Of a stretch of 13,908 bases of DNA, positions 1-7,114 are shown piece after piece; the stretch's first letter is position 1, and the number at the start of each line of letters is the position of its first letter. Source of the DNA: an uncultured Clostridium sp. (GTDB lineage: Bacteria > Bacillota > Clostridia > TANB77 > CAG-508). A program made the translations under genes and the position numbers. The stretch is from the NCBI GenBank assembly GCA_946497585.1, contig CAMMLF010000033.1, forward strand, positions 1 to 13,908, given 5' to 3'. The notes beneath the pieces are model-generated. The model was not told the DNA's origin. It did not search any database and saw only the letters and a program-made list of their open reading frames with translations.

Positions 1-112
1 AAATAAATAGAAAATAAATAGAAAATAAATTAAATTAAAAAATAATTAAAATAAATAAAAATAAATTTAAAATAAATAAAAAAATAAAAAATAATTAAAA
101 AAATTTAAAATA
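1..112. repeat. Low-complexity A/T tract with short 11-nt repeats
   Basis: This stretch is almost pure A and T with very few G or C. It starts with about three copies of an 11-nt unit AAATAAATAGA (1-11, 12-22, degenerate 23-33) and then degenerates into AAATAA/AATTAA runs. No reading frame, RNA gene or promoter can be supported. It lies downstream of the leftward gene cluster's terminator. Confidence 0.6.
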
Positions 113-150
113 ATTAAAAAAATAAACTTAATAAAAATATTAAGCTTATT
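113..150 (-). terminator. Rho-independent terminator of the spoIIR-murA-MBL group
   Basis: On the minus strand a 12-bp stem (150-139 with 132-121, one G-U pair) closes a 6-nt loop. A run of about seven T follows. It sits just past the stop codon of the MBL hydrolase gene. The plus-strand copy has an A-C mismatch in the stem, so the minus strand is the better terminator. Confidence 0.7.
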
Positions 151-174
151 TTTTTATAAAATTAATTTATTAAA

Positions 175-960
175 TTATAAATTAATTACATTGCTTGGTT
201 TTAATCTGCTAGCAACACATAAAGATAATTCTTTATTTATTTTATTATTAATTATTTCTTCCATTACTGTTTTATAAGCAAGTTCTGGAAAATTATTTTC
301 TTTACTTAAATGTCCCAACATTATATTATTTACACCACTTGAAATTAATTTAATTATTGTTTCACTAGCTTCTTGATTAGATAAATGACCATTTGGACCA
401 GCTATTCTTTGTTTTAAATAATAAGGATATCTTGAATATTTTAATATAGATGGTTCATAATTTGATTCTAATAACAAAAAATTACTTCCTTCTAATCTTT
501 TTACAATATCATTTTCCATATGACCTATGTCAGTGGCAACACTAACTTTTTTATCATTATTATATATATTATATCCACAAGGTTCTGCTGCATCATGCGG
601 GATATGAAAAGGGTGAATATCTAAATCTCCTATTTCAAAATGATCATCAGTATTAAATACTCTTTTATTTTTTTCGTCTATTAAATTAGTTTGATCTGGC
701 ATATTATCAAAAGTTTTTTGATTAGCATACACAGGAATATTATATTTTTTAGAAATTGCACCTAATGTTTTTACGTGGTCGCTATGTTCGTGTGTGACTA
801 TTATTGCATCTATTTGAGATAAATCTTTACCTATGCTTTCTAAGCCAGTAGATATTTTCTTTTGGCTTTCACCACAATCAATTAATACATTTACGTTGTC
901 TGTCCCAACAAAAGAGCAGTTTCCTGAACTGCCACTATATAAATTACAAAAATTAAACAT
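175..960 (-). CDS. walJ: MBL-fold metallohydrolase, YycJ/WalJ-like
   Basis: This is a 261-aa cytosolic metallo-beta-lactamase-fold hydrolase. Residues 57-62 give the zinc-binding motif HEHSDH. The N-terminal GSSGN (about 10-14) and the LIDCG strand (26-30) are typical of the YycJ/WalJ branch. Further metal-ligand candidates are the Asp of ATDIGH and the His of LGHLS near the C terminus. In Bacillus the homologue sits in the walRK operon and is thought to be a nuclease tied to cell-wall or replication control. Here it directly follows murA, with only 10 bases between the genes. The ATG has a GAGGAA ribosome site (972-967) that overlaps the murA TGA stop, which suggests translational coupling. 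The family call is firm. The WalJ assignment and any wall role are inferred, and no walRK genes are in the window. Confidence 0.85.
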   Translation of the reverse strand: MFNFCNLYSGSSGNCSFVGTDNVNVLIDCGESQKKISTGLESIGKDLSQIDAIIVTHEHSDHVKTLGAISKKYNIPVYANQKTFDNMPDQTNLIDEKNKRVFNTDDHFEIGDLDIHPFHIPHDAAEPCGYNIYNNDKKVSVATDIGHMENDIVKRLEGSNFLLLESNYEPSILKYSRYPYYLKQRIAGPNGHLSNQEASETIIKLISSGVNNIMLGHLSKENNFPELAYKTVMEEIINNKINKELSLCVASRLKPSNVINL

Positions 961-970
961 TTGTTATTCC

Positions 971-2233
971 TCATTCTTCTGTTATTCTTTGAATATTAGC
1001 GCCTAAACTTCTAAATTTATCTTCTATATGTTCATAACCTCTATCTATGTAATGAATATTATATAATTCTGTTGTACCATTTGCTATAATTCCAGCAATT
1101 AATAGTGCGGCACCTGCACGTAGGTCTGTGGCATATATAGGAGCACCTTTTAGGCTTTCTACTCCTTCAAAAATAGCCGTTTTGCCTTGAGCAGTTATTT
1201 TTGCACCCATTTTGTTTAATTCATTAGTATATTGAAATCTTGACTCCCATATGCTTTCATTTATTATACTTGTTCCTGATGCAACGGATAAAGCAACTCC
1301 CATTTGAGGTTGAAGGTCTGTTGGAAATCCCGGATATGGTAATGTTTTTATATTTGCTGAACGAGGTCTTTTATTGCAAGAAACCCTTAAGCTATCTCCT
1401 AAATCTTCAACAGTTGCTCCCATTTCAAGAATTTTTGCAGTTAATGAATCCATATGTTCTGGTATACAATTTTTTATTAATATATCTCCTTTAGAAGCTA
1501 CTGCTGCAAGCATAAATGTTCCTGTTTCAATTTGGTCAGGGACTACAGAGTAGTTGCAAGATTCTCTAAGACTTTTTACGCCATTAATTTTTATTGTATC
1601 TGTTCCAGCACCGCGAATATCTGCACCAGCAGCATTTAAAAAATTGGCAACGTCAACAATGTGAGGTTCTTTAGCAACGTTATCTAATATAGTAGTTCCT
1701 TTTGCTAGAACTGATGCTAAAATTAAATTAATTGTTGCTCCAACAGAAACAACATCAAAGTATATTGGTGTTCCAGTAAGTTTTTTTGCTTTTGCCGTTA
1801 TTTTTCCTTGACTAACATCAACAACCGCGCCTAATGCTTCAAATCCTTTTATATGTTGGTCTATTGGTCTGCTACCTAAGTTACATCCTCCCGGAAGACC
1901 AACTTGAGCTCCGCCACATCTACCAAGAAGTGAACCTATTAAATAGTAAGAAGCTCTAAACTTACTGGTTTTATCTAATGGTGCATTTGTGCAATTAAGA
2001 TTTCTGGCATCTACTGTTAGCGAATGTTCGCTTGTCCATGTTACTTTTGCACCAAGTTCATTTAATATGTCACATATAATTTTTACATCACTTATATTAG
2101 GAACATTATCAAGTGTTGTTATACCATTTATTAAAAGTGTTGCAGGTAAAATAGCTACAGCAGCATTTTTGGCTCCACTAATTTCTACTTCACCTTTTAA
2201 TTTAGTTTTTCCTTTTATTACAAATTTATCCAA
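971..2233 (-). CDS. murA: UDP-N-acetylglucosamine 1-carboxyvinyltransferase
   Basis: MurA transfers enolpyruvate from PEP to UDP-GlcNAc, the first committed step of peptidoglycan synthesis in the cytoplasm. The protein has 420 aa, the normal length. SGAKNAA at 19-25 supplies the Lys22/Asn23 pair. LPGGCNLGSRP at 113-123 carries the catalytic, fosfomycin-reactive Cys (C117). DQHIKGFEALGA and PGFPTDLQPQ are further family motifs. The start is TTG at 2233: a GGGGGA ribosome site lies 7 nt upstream and an in-frame TAA immediately precedes the TTG, so no earlier start is possible. It lies 55 bases after spoIIR and 10 before the MBL gene. Firmicutes often have two MurA paralogues, and I cannot tell which type this is. 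Confidence 0.97.
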   Translation of the reverse strand: MDKFVIKGKTKLKGEVEISGAKNAAVAILPATLLINGITTLDNVPNISDVKIICDILNELGAKVTWTSEHSLTVDARNLNCTNAPLDKTSKFRASYYLIGSLLGRCGGAQVGLPGGCNLGSRPIDQHIKGFEALGAVVDVSQGKITAKAKKLTGTPIYFDVVSVGATINLILASVLAKGTTILDNVAKEPHIVDVANFLNAAGADIRGAGTDTIKINGVKSLRESCNYSVVPDQIETGTFMLAAVASKGDILIKNCIPEHMDSLTAKILEMGATVEDLGDSLRVSCNKRPRSANIKTLPYPGFPTDLQPQMGVALSVASGTSIINESIWESRFQYTNELNKMGAKITAQGKTAIFEGVESLKGAPIYATDLRAGAALLIAGIIANGTTELYNIHYIDRGYEHIEDKFRSLGANIQRITEE

Positions 2234-2288
2234 TTATGATTCCCCCAATGTTTTGTCTCTTTTAATCATATATTTTATAACACAATCT

Positions 2289-2921
2289 TTAATTATTTGC
2301 AAGCTTTGTTCCTATACTTTCAAAAAATTCGATAATTTTAAATTTAATACTAGTAAATCCATTTTCTTCAGTATCAGAAATTATACTATATTCTTCATCT
2401 CCTAAATTTTCTTCTAAATTTTCTTTGGACTCTTCTGGAACGACACCAGATGTTACATCTACAAAGCATAGAGGAGGAAACATTACACACCACCAGTTTT
2501 GACCTTCTGCTTTACCAATTTCAACTTTTAATGCATCATAAAATCCTGCTGGAAAGCTAATATCTCCATAAGTTTTTGTAGGAAATGAAAAGTTACCTAT
2601 TTCTACATTAACTTCATAATCATATCCATTTTCTTTTACAACATTTTGAGCAATATTTTTAAAGTCTTGAATATGTTCTTTAGCAATTTGAATAACTTCA
2701 TCTTTGGTATTCATATCATTTGTTAAAGTATTCATATATTCTATAAGGCTATCGCGAACTTTGTATTTTAAATTTTGGTCCTCTTCACTATCACTATTGG
2801 CAATTACGTGTAATCTAAACACGCTATCAGCTAAATTATTACTTACAGCATTAACATAAGAATAAGCAGAAAGTAATAAAAATGAAACTGATACAATTAA
2901 TAAAAGTAAATATTTTTTCAT
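2289..2921 (-). CDS. spoIIR: Stage II sporulation protein R
   Basis: SpoIIR is made in the forespore under SigF and exported to the space between the two membranes. There it triggers SpoIIGA to process pro-SigE in the mother cell. The 210-aa protein has an N-terminal export/membrane segment (about 3-22) and the family signature FRLHVIANSDS (35-45). It also has a WWCVMFPPLCF block (143-153) with two Cys. I choose ATG 2921: AAAGGA in the leader is 11 nt upstream, whereas the in-frame GTG at 2930 would be only 2 nt from it. It is first in a leftward group with murA and the MBL gene. A SigF-like promoter is visible about 130 nt upstream. Its presence marks the organism as belonging to a sporulating lineage. 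Confidence 0.93.
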   Translation of the reverse strand: MKKYLLLLIVSVSFLLLSAYSYVNAVSNNLADSVFRLHVIANSDSEEDQNLKYKVRDSLIEYMNTLTNDMNTKDEVIQIAKEHIQDFKNIAQNVVKENGYDYEVNVEIGNFSFPTKTYGDISFPAGFYDALKVEIGKAEGQNWWCVMFPPLCFVDVTSGVVPEESKENLEENLGDEEYSIISDTEENGFTSIKFKIIEFFESIGTKLANN

Positions 2922-3048
2922 ATAAATCACTATCCTTTCAAAATCAGGTATTTTATTTACTAGTAGAATTTAACAAATTTATATTAATAATTTCATAAAT
3001 TAAATTTCATTAGCAAAAAATTGGCTACCTTGATTTTCTATTTAATAA

Positions 3049-3077
3049 AATTATTACCTAATATTTTTAAAATATAC
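3049..3077 (-). promoter_or_regulatory. Candidate SigF-type promoter for spoIIR
   Basis: On the minus strand GTATA (3077-3073) is followed after 14 nt by GGTAATAAT (3058-3050). This fits the SigF/SigG pattern GYATA-N15-GGnnAnAHT apart from a spacer one base short. spoIIR is a SigF target in Bacillus and Clostridium, which supports the reading. The A/T background makes weaker matches easy to find, so it stays a candidate. Confidence 0.45.
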
Positions 3078-3101
3078 ATAAATGGAATAAATTAATTATT
3101 T

Positions 3102-3118
3102 TGTCGAATTTTGACGAA
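3102..3118 (+). promoter_or_regulatory. Tandem 0A-box-like sites
   Basis: TGTCGAA (3102-3108) and TGACGAA (3112-3118) both match the Spo0A box consensus TGNCGAA. They lie in the same orientation with starts 10 bp apart, one helical turn. They end 19 nt upstream of the -35 box at 3138, a usual place for an activator. They are also upstream of the leftward spoIIR. That Spo0A binds here is inference. Confidence 0.5.
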
Positions 3119-3137
3119 CGATTTTTTTGTAATATTC

Positions 3138-3166
3138 TTGACACATTTGTAATGAAATGGTAAAAT
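3138..3166 (+). promoter_or_regulatory. Sigma-A-type promoter of the 143-aa gene
   Basis: Consensus TTGACA (3138-3143), a 17-nt spacer and TAAAAT (3161-3166) preceded by TGG, an extended -10. Transcription would start near 3173, with a short leader and a GGGGGA ribosome site before ATG 3193. Confidence 0.8.
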
Positions 3167-3192
3167 CTACCACATAGAGAAGGGGGACATTT

Positions 3193-3624
3193 ATGAAGAT
3201 AGAAAATGTATGCAATTTTTATGCAAGTAAGTATCATCTAAGTGTTGTACTATATGAATACTTAAGAAAAAATACTAGAAAGGAAATTATTACATTTTTT
3301 GAAGATGGAATTAATGAAGAAATGAAAATGGTAGAGCTAAGGACAAAGCATCATATAAAAAATAAAATTAATTTTAATGCAAATAATGATATACAAAATA
3401 CATATATTAACCAAAGCAAAAACTTAGTATTTATACTTAGGGGAAGTAATTTATATTTAAAGGAGGCGAATAGTTATATTAAAGAAGAGCTTAAATATAT
3501 GAAAAATGTTAAAGCTAAAATTATTAATTGCTATGATTTTGACCAGCAAAGAAATTTTATGAAAGACATTATCAAAGGTAGTGATAAAATTTTATACACT
3601 ACTGGTGAAAAGGTGATTGAGTAG
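3193..3624 (+). CDS. Uncharacterised 143-aa cytosolic protein
   Basis: I do not recognise this protein. It is 143 aa, lysine- and asparagine-rich, with no signal peptide or membrane segment. The N-terminal half (about 1-55) reads as helical, NFYASKYHLSVVLYEYLRK then a charged EEMKMVELRTKHH. The C-terminal half has a hydrophobic strand LVFILRG (about 78-84), a long charged helix (about 90-105), a second strand AKIINCYDF and a final DKILYTTGE, suggesting a small alpha/beta fold. The gene is monocistronic, with a consensus promoter, a strong GGGGGA ribosome site 6 nt before ATG, and a terminator directly after the stop. Two 0A-box-like sites upstream hint at expression tied to stationary phase or sporulation. 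A real gene is very likely. Its function is unknown. Confidence 0.8.
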   Translation: MKIENVCNFYASKYHLSVVLYEYLRKNTRKEIITFFEDGINEEMKMVELRTKHHIKNKINFNANNDIQNTYINQSKNLVFILRGSNLYLKEANSYIKEELKYMKNVKAKIINCYDFDQQRNFMKDIIKGSDKILYTTGEKVIE

Positions 3625-3629
3625 AGTGT

Positions 3630-3660
3630 GGAGCTATATTTATATAGCTCCGTATTTTTT
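3630..3660 (+). terminator. Rho-independent terminator after the 143-aa gene
   Basis: A 9-bp perfect stem GGAGCTATA (3630-3638) with TATAGCTCC (3643-3651), a 4-nt loop, then GTATTTTTT. It begins 6 nt after the stop codon. Confidence 0.9.
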
Positions 3661-3710
3661 AGCAATTTTTTTATTCAACAAATGTTCAAAAAAATTCCAC
3701 ACAAAACTAA

Positions 3711-3739
3711 TTGACTAATTCTTTTTAATGTTATATATT
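3711..3739 (+). promoter_or_regulatory. Sigma-A-type promoter of the UAP-family/mutase genes
   Basis: TTGACT (3711-3716), a 17-nt spacer and TATATT (3734-3739). The predicted start near 3746 gives a leader of about 87 nt. The leader opens with a perfect 8-bp hairpin (3749-3756 with 3761-3768) and has a small GGC-CGAA-GCC hairpin at 3795-3804. I recognise no known riboswitch class in it. Confidence 0.75.
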
Positions 3740-3832
3740 ATATTGTATCTAAAAATTCACATTTTTAGTTGTAATGGCATGAAGTGTCTATCGTGGCCGA
3801 AGCCTAAAAAAATATGGCAAAGGAGAATTAAA

Positions 3833-5080
3833 ATGGACGAAAAATTAAAGCAAGTTGAACAAATACTTAAAAAGTATGGCCAGGAACAACTATTACAAGG
3901 ATATAATAGGCAACCAGGCGAAAAAGAAAAAGAAGAATTCTTAAATGATCTTCTTACAATTGACTTCGCACAAATTGAAAAATTATACGAAGCAAGCAAA
4001 AAAACAAAAGACTTTTCAGAGTCAAAAATTGAACCAATTAATTTTGTAGATAAATCAAAATTATCTAAAGAAGAGTATGCAAAATATGAAAAAATTGGTA
4101 CAGAAAAAATCAAAGAAGGTAAACTAGCTGTAGTTACAATGGCTGGTGGACAAGGAACTAGACTAGGACATACAGGACCAAAAGGAACTTATGACTTAGG
4201 ATTGGACTCACACAAATCTATATTTGAAATTCTTACTGACACACTAAACGAAGCAAGAAAAAAATATGGAGTAGATATTCCTTGGTATATAATGACAAGT
4301 GAAGAAAATAATGAAGCAACAGTTAATTTCTTCAAAGAACACAAATTTTTTGGATATCCAGAATCTTGTGTAACATTCTTCAAACAAGGCAAATTACCTA
4401 TGCTTAGCACAGATGGAAAAGTGCTTTTAAATGAAGAAGGAAAAATTAAAGAAGCAGCAGATGGGCATGGTGGAATATTCCAATCAATGCTTAAAGATGG
4501 TGTTATTTATGACATGAAATCTAGAGGAATTGAATGGGTATTTATAGGTGGAGTTGACAATGTTTTAGTAAACATGGTTGACGCTGTTTTAATTGGTTTA
4601 GCAGAAGAAAAACATGTGCTAGCTGCAGGAAAAAGTATTGTTAAAGCTGGACCAAAGGAAAAAGTTGGTGTATTCTGTAAAAAGAATGGTAAACCAAGTG
4701 TTATTGAATATAGCGAAATTTCTGAAGAAATGGCAGCTGAAACAACTCCAGACGGAGAATTGAAATATGGCGAATCACATATTTTATGTAATTTATTCAA
4801 TATAAAAGCTATTGAAAAAATAAGTAAAATGGATTTACCATATCACGTAGCTTTCAAGAAAGCTAAATATCTAGATAAAGGCGGAAATGTTGTTTCACCT
4901 GATAGCCCTAATGCATACAAATTTGAATCTTTCTTATTTGATGCTTTTGAAAGCCTAGATGATATGGCTATATTAAGAGTAAAAAGAGAAGATGAATTTG
5001 CACCTGTTAAGAATGCAGAAGGTGTAGATAGCCCAGAAACAGCTAGAAAATTATATACAGATTTTCATAATAAGAAATAA
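3833..5080 (+). CDS. UTP-dependent sugar-1-phosphate uridylyltransferase (UAP/UGP family)
   Basis: This is a 415-aa cytosolic nucleotidyltransferase of the UDPGP type-1 family. It joins UTP and a hexose-1-phosphate to give a UDP-sugar and pyrophosphate. The nucleotide-binding loop is AGGQGTRLG (104-112) followed by PKG (116-118). GHGGI (211-215), GGVDNVLV (239-246) and KVGVFC...IEYSEI (277-296) resemble eukaryotic UDP-GlcNAc pyrophosphorylase (UAP1) more than bacterial GalU or GlmU. ATG 3833 is the start: AAAGGAG lies 7 nt before it, and the upstream in-frame ATG at 3728 precedes the predicted transcription start. The phosphohexomutase gene follows 204 nt later, so the two probably convert hexose-6-phosphate to a UDP-sugar. 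Whether the substrate is Glc-1-P, GlcNAc-1-P or Gal-1-P cannot be read from the sequence. Confidence 0.88.
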   Translation: MDEKLKQVEQILKKYGQEQLLQGYNRQPGEKEKEEFLNDLLTIDFAQIEKLYEASKKTKDFSESKIEPINFVDKSKLSKEEYAKYEKIGTEKIKEGKLAVVTMAGGQGTRLGHTGPKGTYDLGLDSHKSIFEILTDTLNEARKKYGVDIPWYIMTSEENNEATVNFFKEHKFFGYPESCVTFFKQGKLPMLSTDGKVLLNEEGKIKEAADGHGGIFQSMLKDGVIYDMKSRGIEWVFIGGVDNVLVNMVDAVLIGLAEEKHVLAAGKSIVKAGPKEKVGVFCKKNGKPSVIEYSEISEEMAAETTPDGELKYGESHILCNLFNIKAIEKISKMDLPYHVAFKKAKYLDKGGNVVSPDSPNAYKFESFLFDAFESLDDMAILRVKREDEFAPVKNAEGVDSPETARKLYTDFHNKK

Positions 5081-5284
5081 TTAATATGGGAAAGAAAATA
5101 GGTGAAAACTTATTTTCTTTCTTGTGCCTTTATGGAGGATAGATTTATCGCTTAGGAGGCGATCGCTCTATACTACAAATGAAAATAATAGAATTAGCCA
5201 TTTATTGGCTTAGAAGGAAGAATAGTTGAGAAATAAGATAATTTTTCAATTATATTTGAGCCTTCAGAAAGGAATGAAATTAAA
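5081..5284 (+). other. Structured spacer between the UAP-family and mutase genes
   Basis: This is unusually long for an intra-operon gap. It holds an 11-bp hairpin (5090-5100 with 5111-5121) that lacks a clean T-run afterwards. A second interrupted hairpin (5139-5171) contains the antisense tRNA-like segment described separately. A small AGCCA/TGGCT hairpin lies at 5196-5210. The mutase ribosome site AAAGGA lies near 5268. A weak TTGAGA...TATATT pair (5226-5256, 19-nt spacing) might give an internal promoter but is poor. No protein of useful length is encoded. Confidence 0.5.
5142..5171 (-). repeat. Antisense fragment matching the tRNA-Arg(CCU) anticodon arm
   Basis: On the minus strand, about 27 of 30 bases match tRNA-Arg(CCU) positions 9281-9309, from the end of the D arm through the anticodon arm. 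An unbroken 16-base block covers ATCGC-CTCCTAA-GCGA. No acceptor or T arm flanks it, so it is not a tRNA gene. On the plus strand, the transcribed one, the same bases fold into a 5-bp stem (5147-5151 with 5159-5163) with a 7-nt loop TTAGGAG. A second 5-bp stem (5139-5143 with 5167-5171) lies outside a 3x3 internal loop. It could be a tRNA-derived relic or an RNA segment able to pair with the tRNA. Neither is proven. Confidence 0.55.
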
Positions 5285-7012
5285 ATGGAAGAATATTTAG
5301 TTAAATATGAAAAATGGTTAAATGATCCATGCTTTGACAAAGATACTAAAAAAGAATTAGAAGAAATAAAAGGAAATGAAAAAGAAATAGAGGATAGATT
5401 TTATAAAGACTTAGAATTTGGAACAGCAGGCTTAAGAGGTGTAATCGGAGCTGGAACAAATAGAATGAATAAATATACAGTAGGAAAAGCAACACAAGGC
5501 TTGGCCAACTTTATATTAAAAGAAGGCACACAAGATAAAGGTGTTGCAATAGCATATGATTCAAGACATATGTCAAAAGAATTTAGCGAAGAGACAGCTT
5601 TATGTTTAAATGCAAATGGAATAAAAACATATGTATTTGAATCTCTAAGACCAGTGCCAGAATTATCTTTTACAGTTAGAAAATTAGGTTGCACAGCAGG
5701 TGTTATGATTACAGCAAGCCACAACCCACCAGAATACAATGGATATAAAGTTTACTGGGACGATGGAGCACAAATTGTTCCACCAAAAGATAAACAAATA
5801 ATTGATGAAGTAAACGCTATTACAGATTTTTCTAATATTAAAACGATGGATAAAAAAGAAGCGGTAGAAAAAGGATTATATGTACAAATAGGAAAAGAAG
5901 TTGATGATGACTTTGTTAATACTTTAAAGAGCTTAGTATTAAATCCAGATGTTATTAAAAAAGAACAAGATAATGTTACAATAGTATATACTCCCCTTCA
6001 TGGAGCTGGAAATGTACCAGTACAAAGAGTTCTTAAAGAATTAGGCTTTACTCACGTATATGTAGTACCTGAGCAAGAAAAGCCAGATGGAGATTTTCCA
6101 ACAGTAAGTTATCCAAATCCAGAAGATAAAAAAGCATTTAAGTTAGCGCTAGAACTTGCAGAAAAAGTAGATGCAGATGTAGTTTTAGCAACAGACCCTG
6201 ATTCAGATAGACTAGGTGTATATTCAAAAGATGAAAATGGCGAATATGTACCATATACAGGTAATATGTCAGCTATTCTTATTGCAGAGTATGAATTATC
6301 TCAAAAGAAGGAAAAAGGATTACTTCCAGCTAATGGTGCTATTATAACAACAATAGTTTCTTCAAATATGACAAAAGATTTAGCAAAAGAATATAATTTA
6401 AAAATGTTTGAAACATTAACAGGTTTCAAATGGATAGGCGAAAAAATAAGACAATTTGAAGAAAATAATAATAGTTATTCATATCAATTTGGATTTGAAG
6501 AAAGTTATGGATGCTTAATAAGTCCACATGCAAGAGATAAAGACGGAATATCTGCTGTTATGGCACTTTGTGAAGCAACAGCTTATTATAAGAGCAAAGG
6601 AATAACTTTATGGGAGCAAATGATTAACATCTATAAAAAATATGGTTTCTATAAAGAAGGTCAAGTATCAATCACACTAAAAGGTGCTGATGGTGCTGAA
6701 CAAATAAAAGCCATGATGGAAAAAATGAGAAAAAATCCTCCTAAGAAATTAGGAAGCTATGATGTGTTAGAAGTAAGAGATTACAAAGAACATACAATAG
6801 TTAAAGCTGATGGAACTAAACTTGAAACTGACTTACCAACATCAAATGTATTATATTATGATTTGAATGATAACAGCTGGTGCTGCGTAAGACCATCAGG
6901 AACAGAACCAAAAATTAAATTCTATATGGGTGTTAAAGGCAAATCTATGGAGGAAGCAGAACAAAAATTAGAAGAATTAACTGAGGAAATGAAAGAATAT
7001 TCAAATTCTTAA
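5285..7012 (+). CDS. Phosphoglucomutase/phosphomannomutase family protein
   Basis: This is a 575-aa cytosolic alpha-D-phosphohexomutase that interconverts hexose 6- and 1-phosphates through a phosphoserine. Its length matches the PgcA-like branch. FGTAGLRG (45-52) is the N-terminal substrate loop. TASHNPPEYNGYK (143-155) holds the catalytic Ser145. DPDSDR (304-309) supplies the three Mg-binding Asp. GFEESYG is the sugar-specificity loop, and RPSGTEPK near the C terminus is the phosphate-binding loop. All key residues are intact. ATG 5285 has AAAGGA about 11 nt upstream. Placed after a UDP-sugar pyrophosphorylase, it probably supplies Glc-1-P or GlcNAc-1-P for UDP-sugar synthesis. The exact sugar is not readable from the sequence. 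Confidence 0.93.
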   Translation: MEEYLVKYEKWLNDPCFDKDTKKELEEIKGNEKEIEDRFYKDLEFGTAGLRGVIGAGTNRMNKYTVGKATQGLANFILKEGTQDKGVAIAYDSRHMSKEFSEETALCLNANGIKTYVFESLRPVPELSFTVRKLGCTAGVMITASHNPPEYNGYKVYWDDGAQIVPPKDKQIIDEVNAITDFSNIKTMDKKEAVEKGLYVQIGKEVDDDFVNTLKSLVLNPDVIKKEQDNVTIVYTPLHGAGNVPVQRVLKELGFTHVYVVPEQEKPDGDFPTVSYPNPEDKKAFKLALELAEKVDADVVLATDPDSDRLGVYSKDENGEYVPYTGNMSAILIAEYELSQKKEKGLLPANGAIITTIVSSNMTKDLAKEYNLKMFETLTGFKWIGEKIRQFEENNNSYSYQFGFEESYGCLISPHARDKDGISAVMALCEATAYYKSKGITLWEQMINIYKKYGFYKEGQVSITLKGADGAEQIKAMMEKMRKNPPKKLGSYDVLEVRDYKEHTIVKADGTKLETDLPTSNVLYYDLNDNSWCCVRPSGTEPKIKFYMGVKGKSMEEAEQKLEELTEEMKEYSNS

Positions 7013-7023
7013 TAAATTTTAAT

Positions 7024-7080
7024 AAAAATCTGACAATAATTATTAATTCAAAGAATAATTGTTGCAGATTTTTATTTTAT
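7024..7080 (+). terminator. Rho-independent terminator after the mutase gene
   Basis: AAAAATCTG (7024-7032) pairs with CAGATTTTT (7065-7073). An inner AATTATT/AATAATT helix is separated by a small internal loop, and TTTTATTTTAT follows. It closes the sugar-nucleotide pair. Confidence 0.8.
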
Positions 7081-7114
7081 ATTAAAAGTAACACAAGGAG
7101 TATATGTAGAAAAA

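Noticed and set aside
3728..3832. 35-codon N-terminal extension of the pyrophosphorylase
   Set aside because: The upstream ATG lies before the predicted transcription start and lacks a ribosome site. ATG 3833 has AAAGGAG at good spacing and starts a typical family N terminus.
3740..3832. Riboswitch in the leader of the pyrophosphorylase gene
   Set aside because: The leader is under 90 nt and only two simple hairpins are visible. No conserved core of c-di-GMP, preQ1 or other known classes could be recognised.
5131..5200. A tRNA-Arg gene or pseudogene on the minus strand
   Set aside because: Only the anticodon arm and the end of the D arm match. There are no acceptor or T-arm sequences and no CCA, so it is listed as a fragment, not a tRNA.
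5179..5229. 16-codon frame downstream of AGGAGG in the operon spacer
   Set aside because: The AGGAGG is 19 nt from the ATG and lies in a hairpin loop. The peptide has no recognisable feature.
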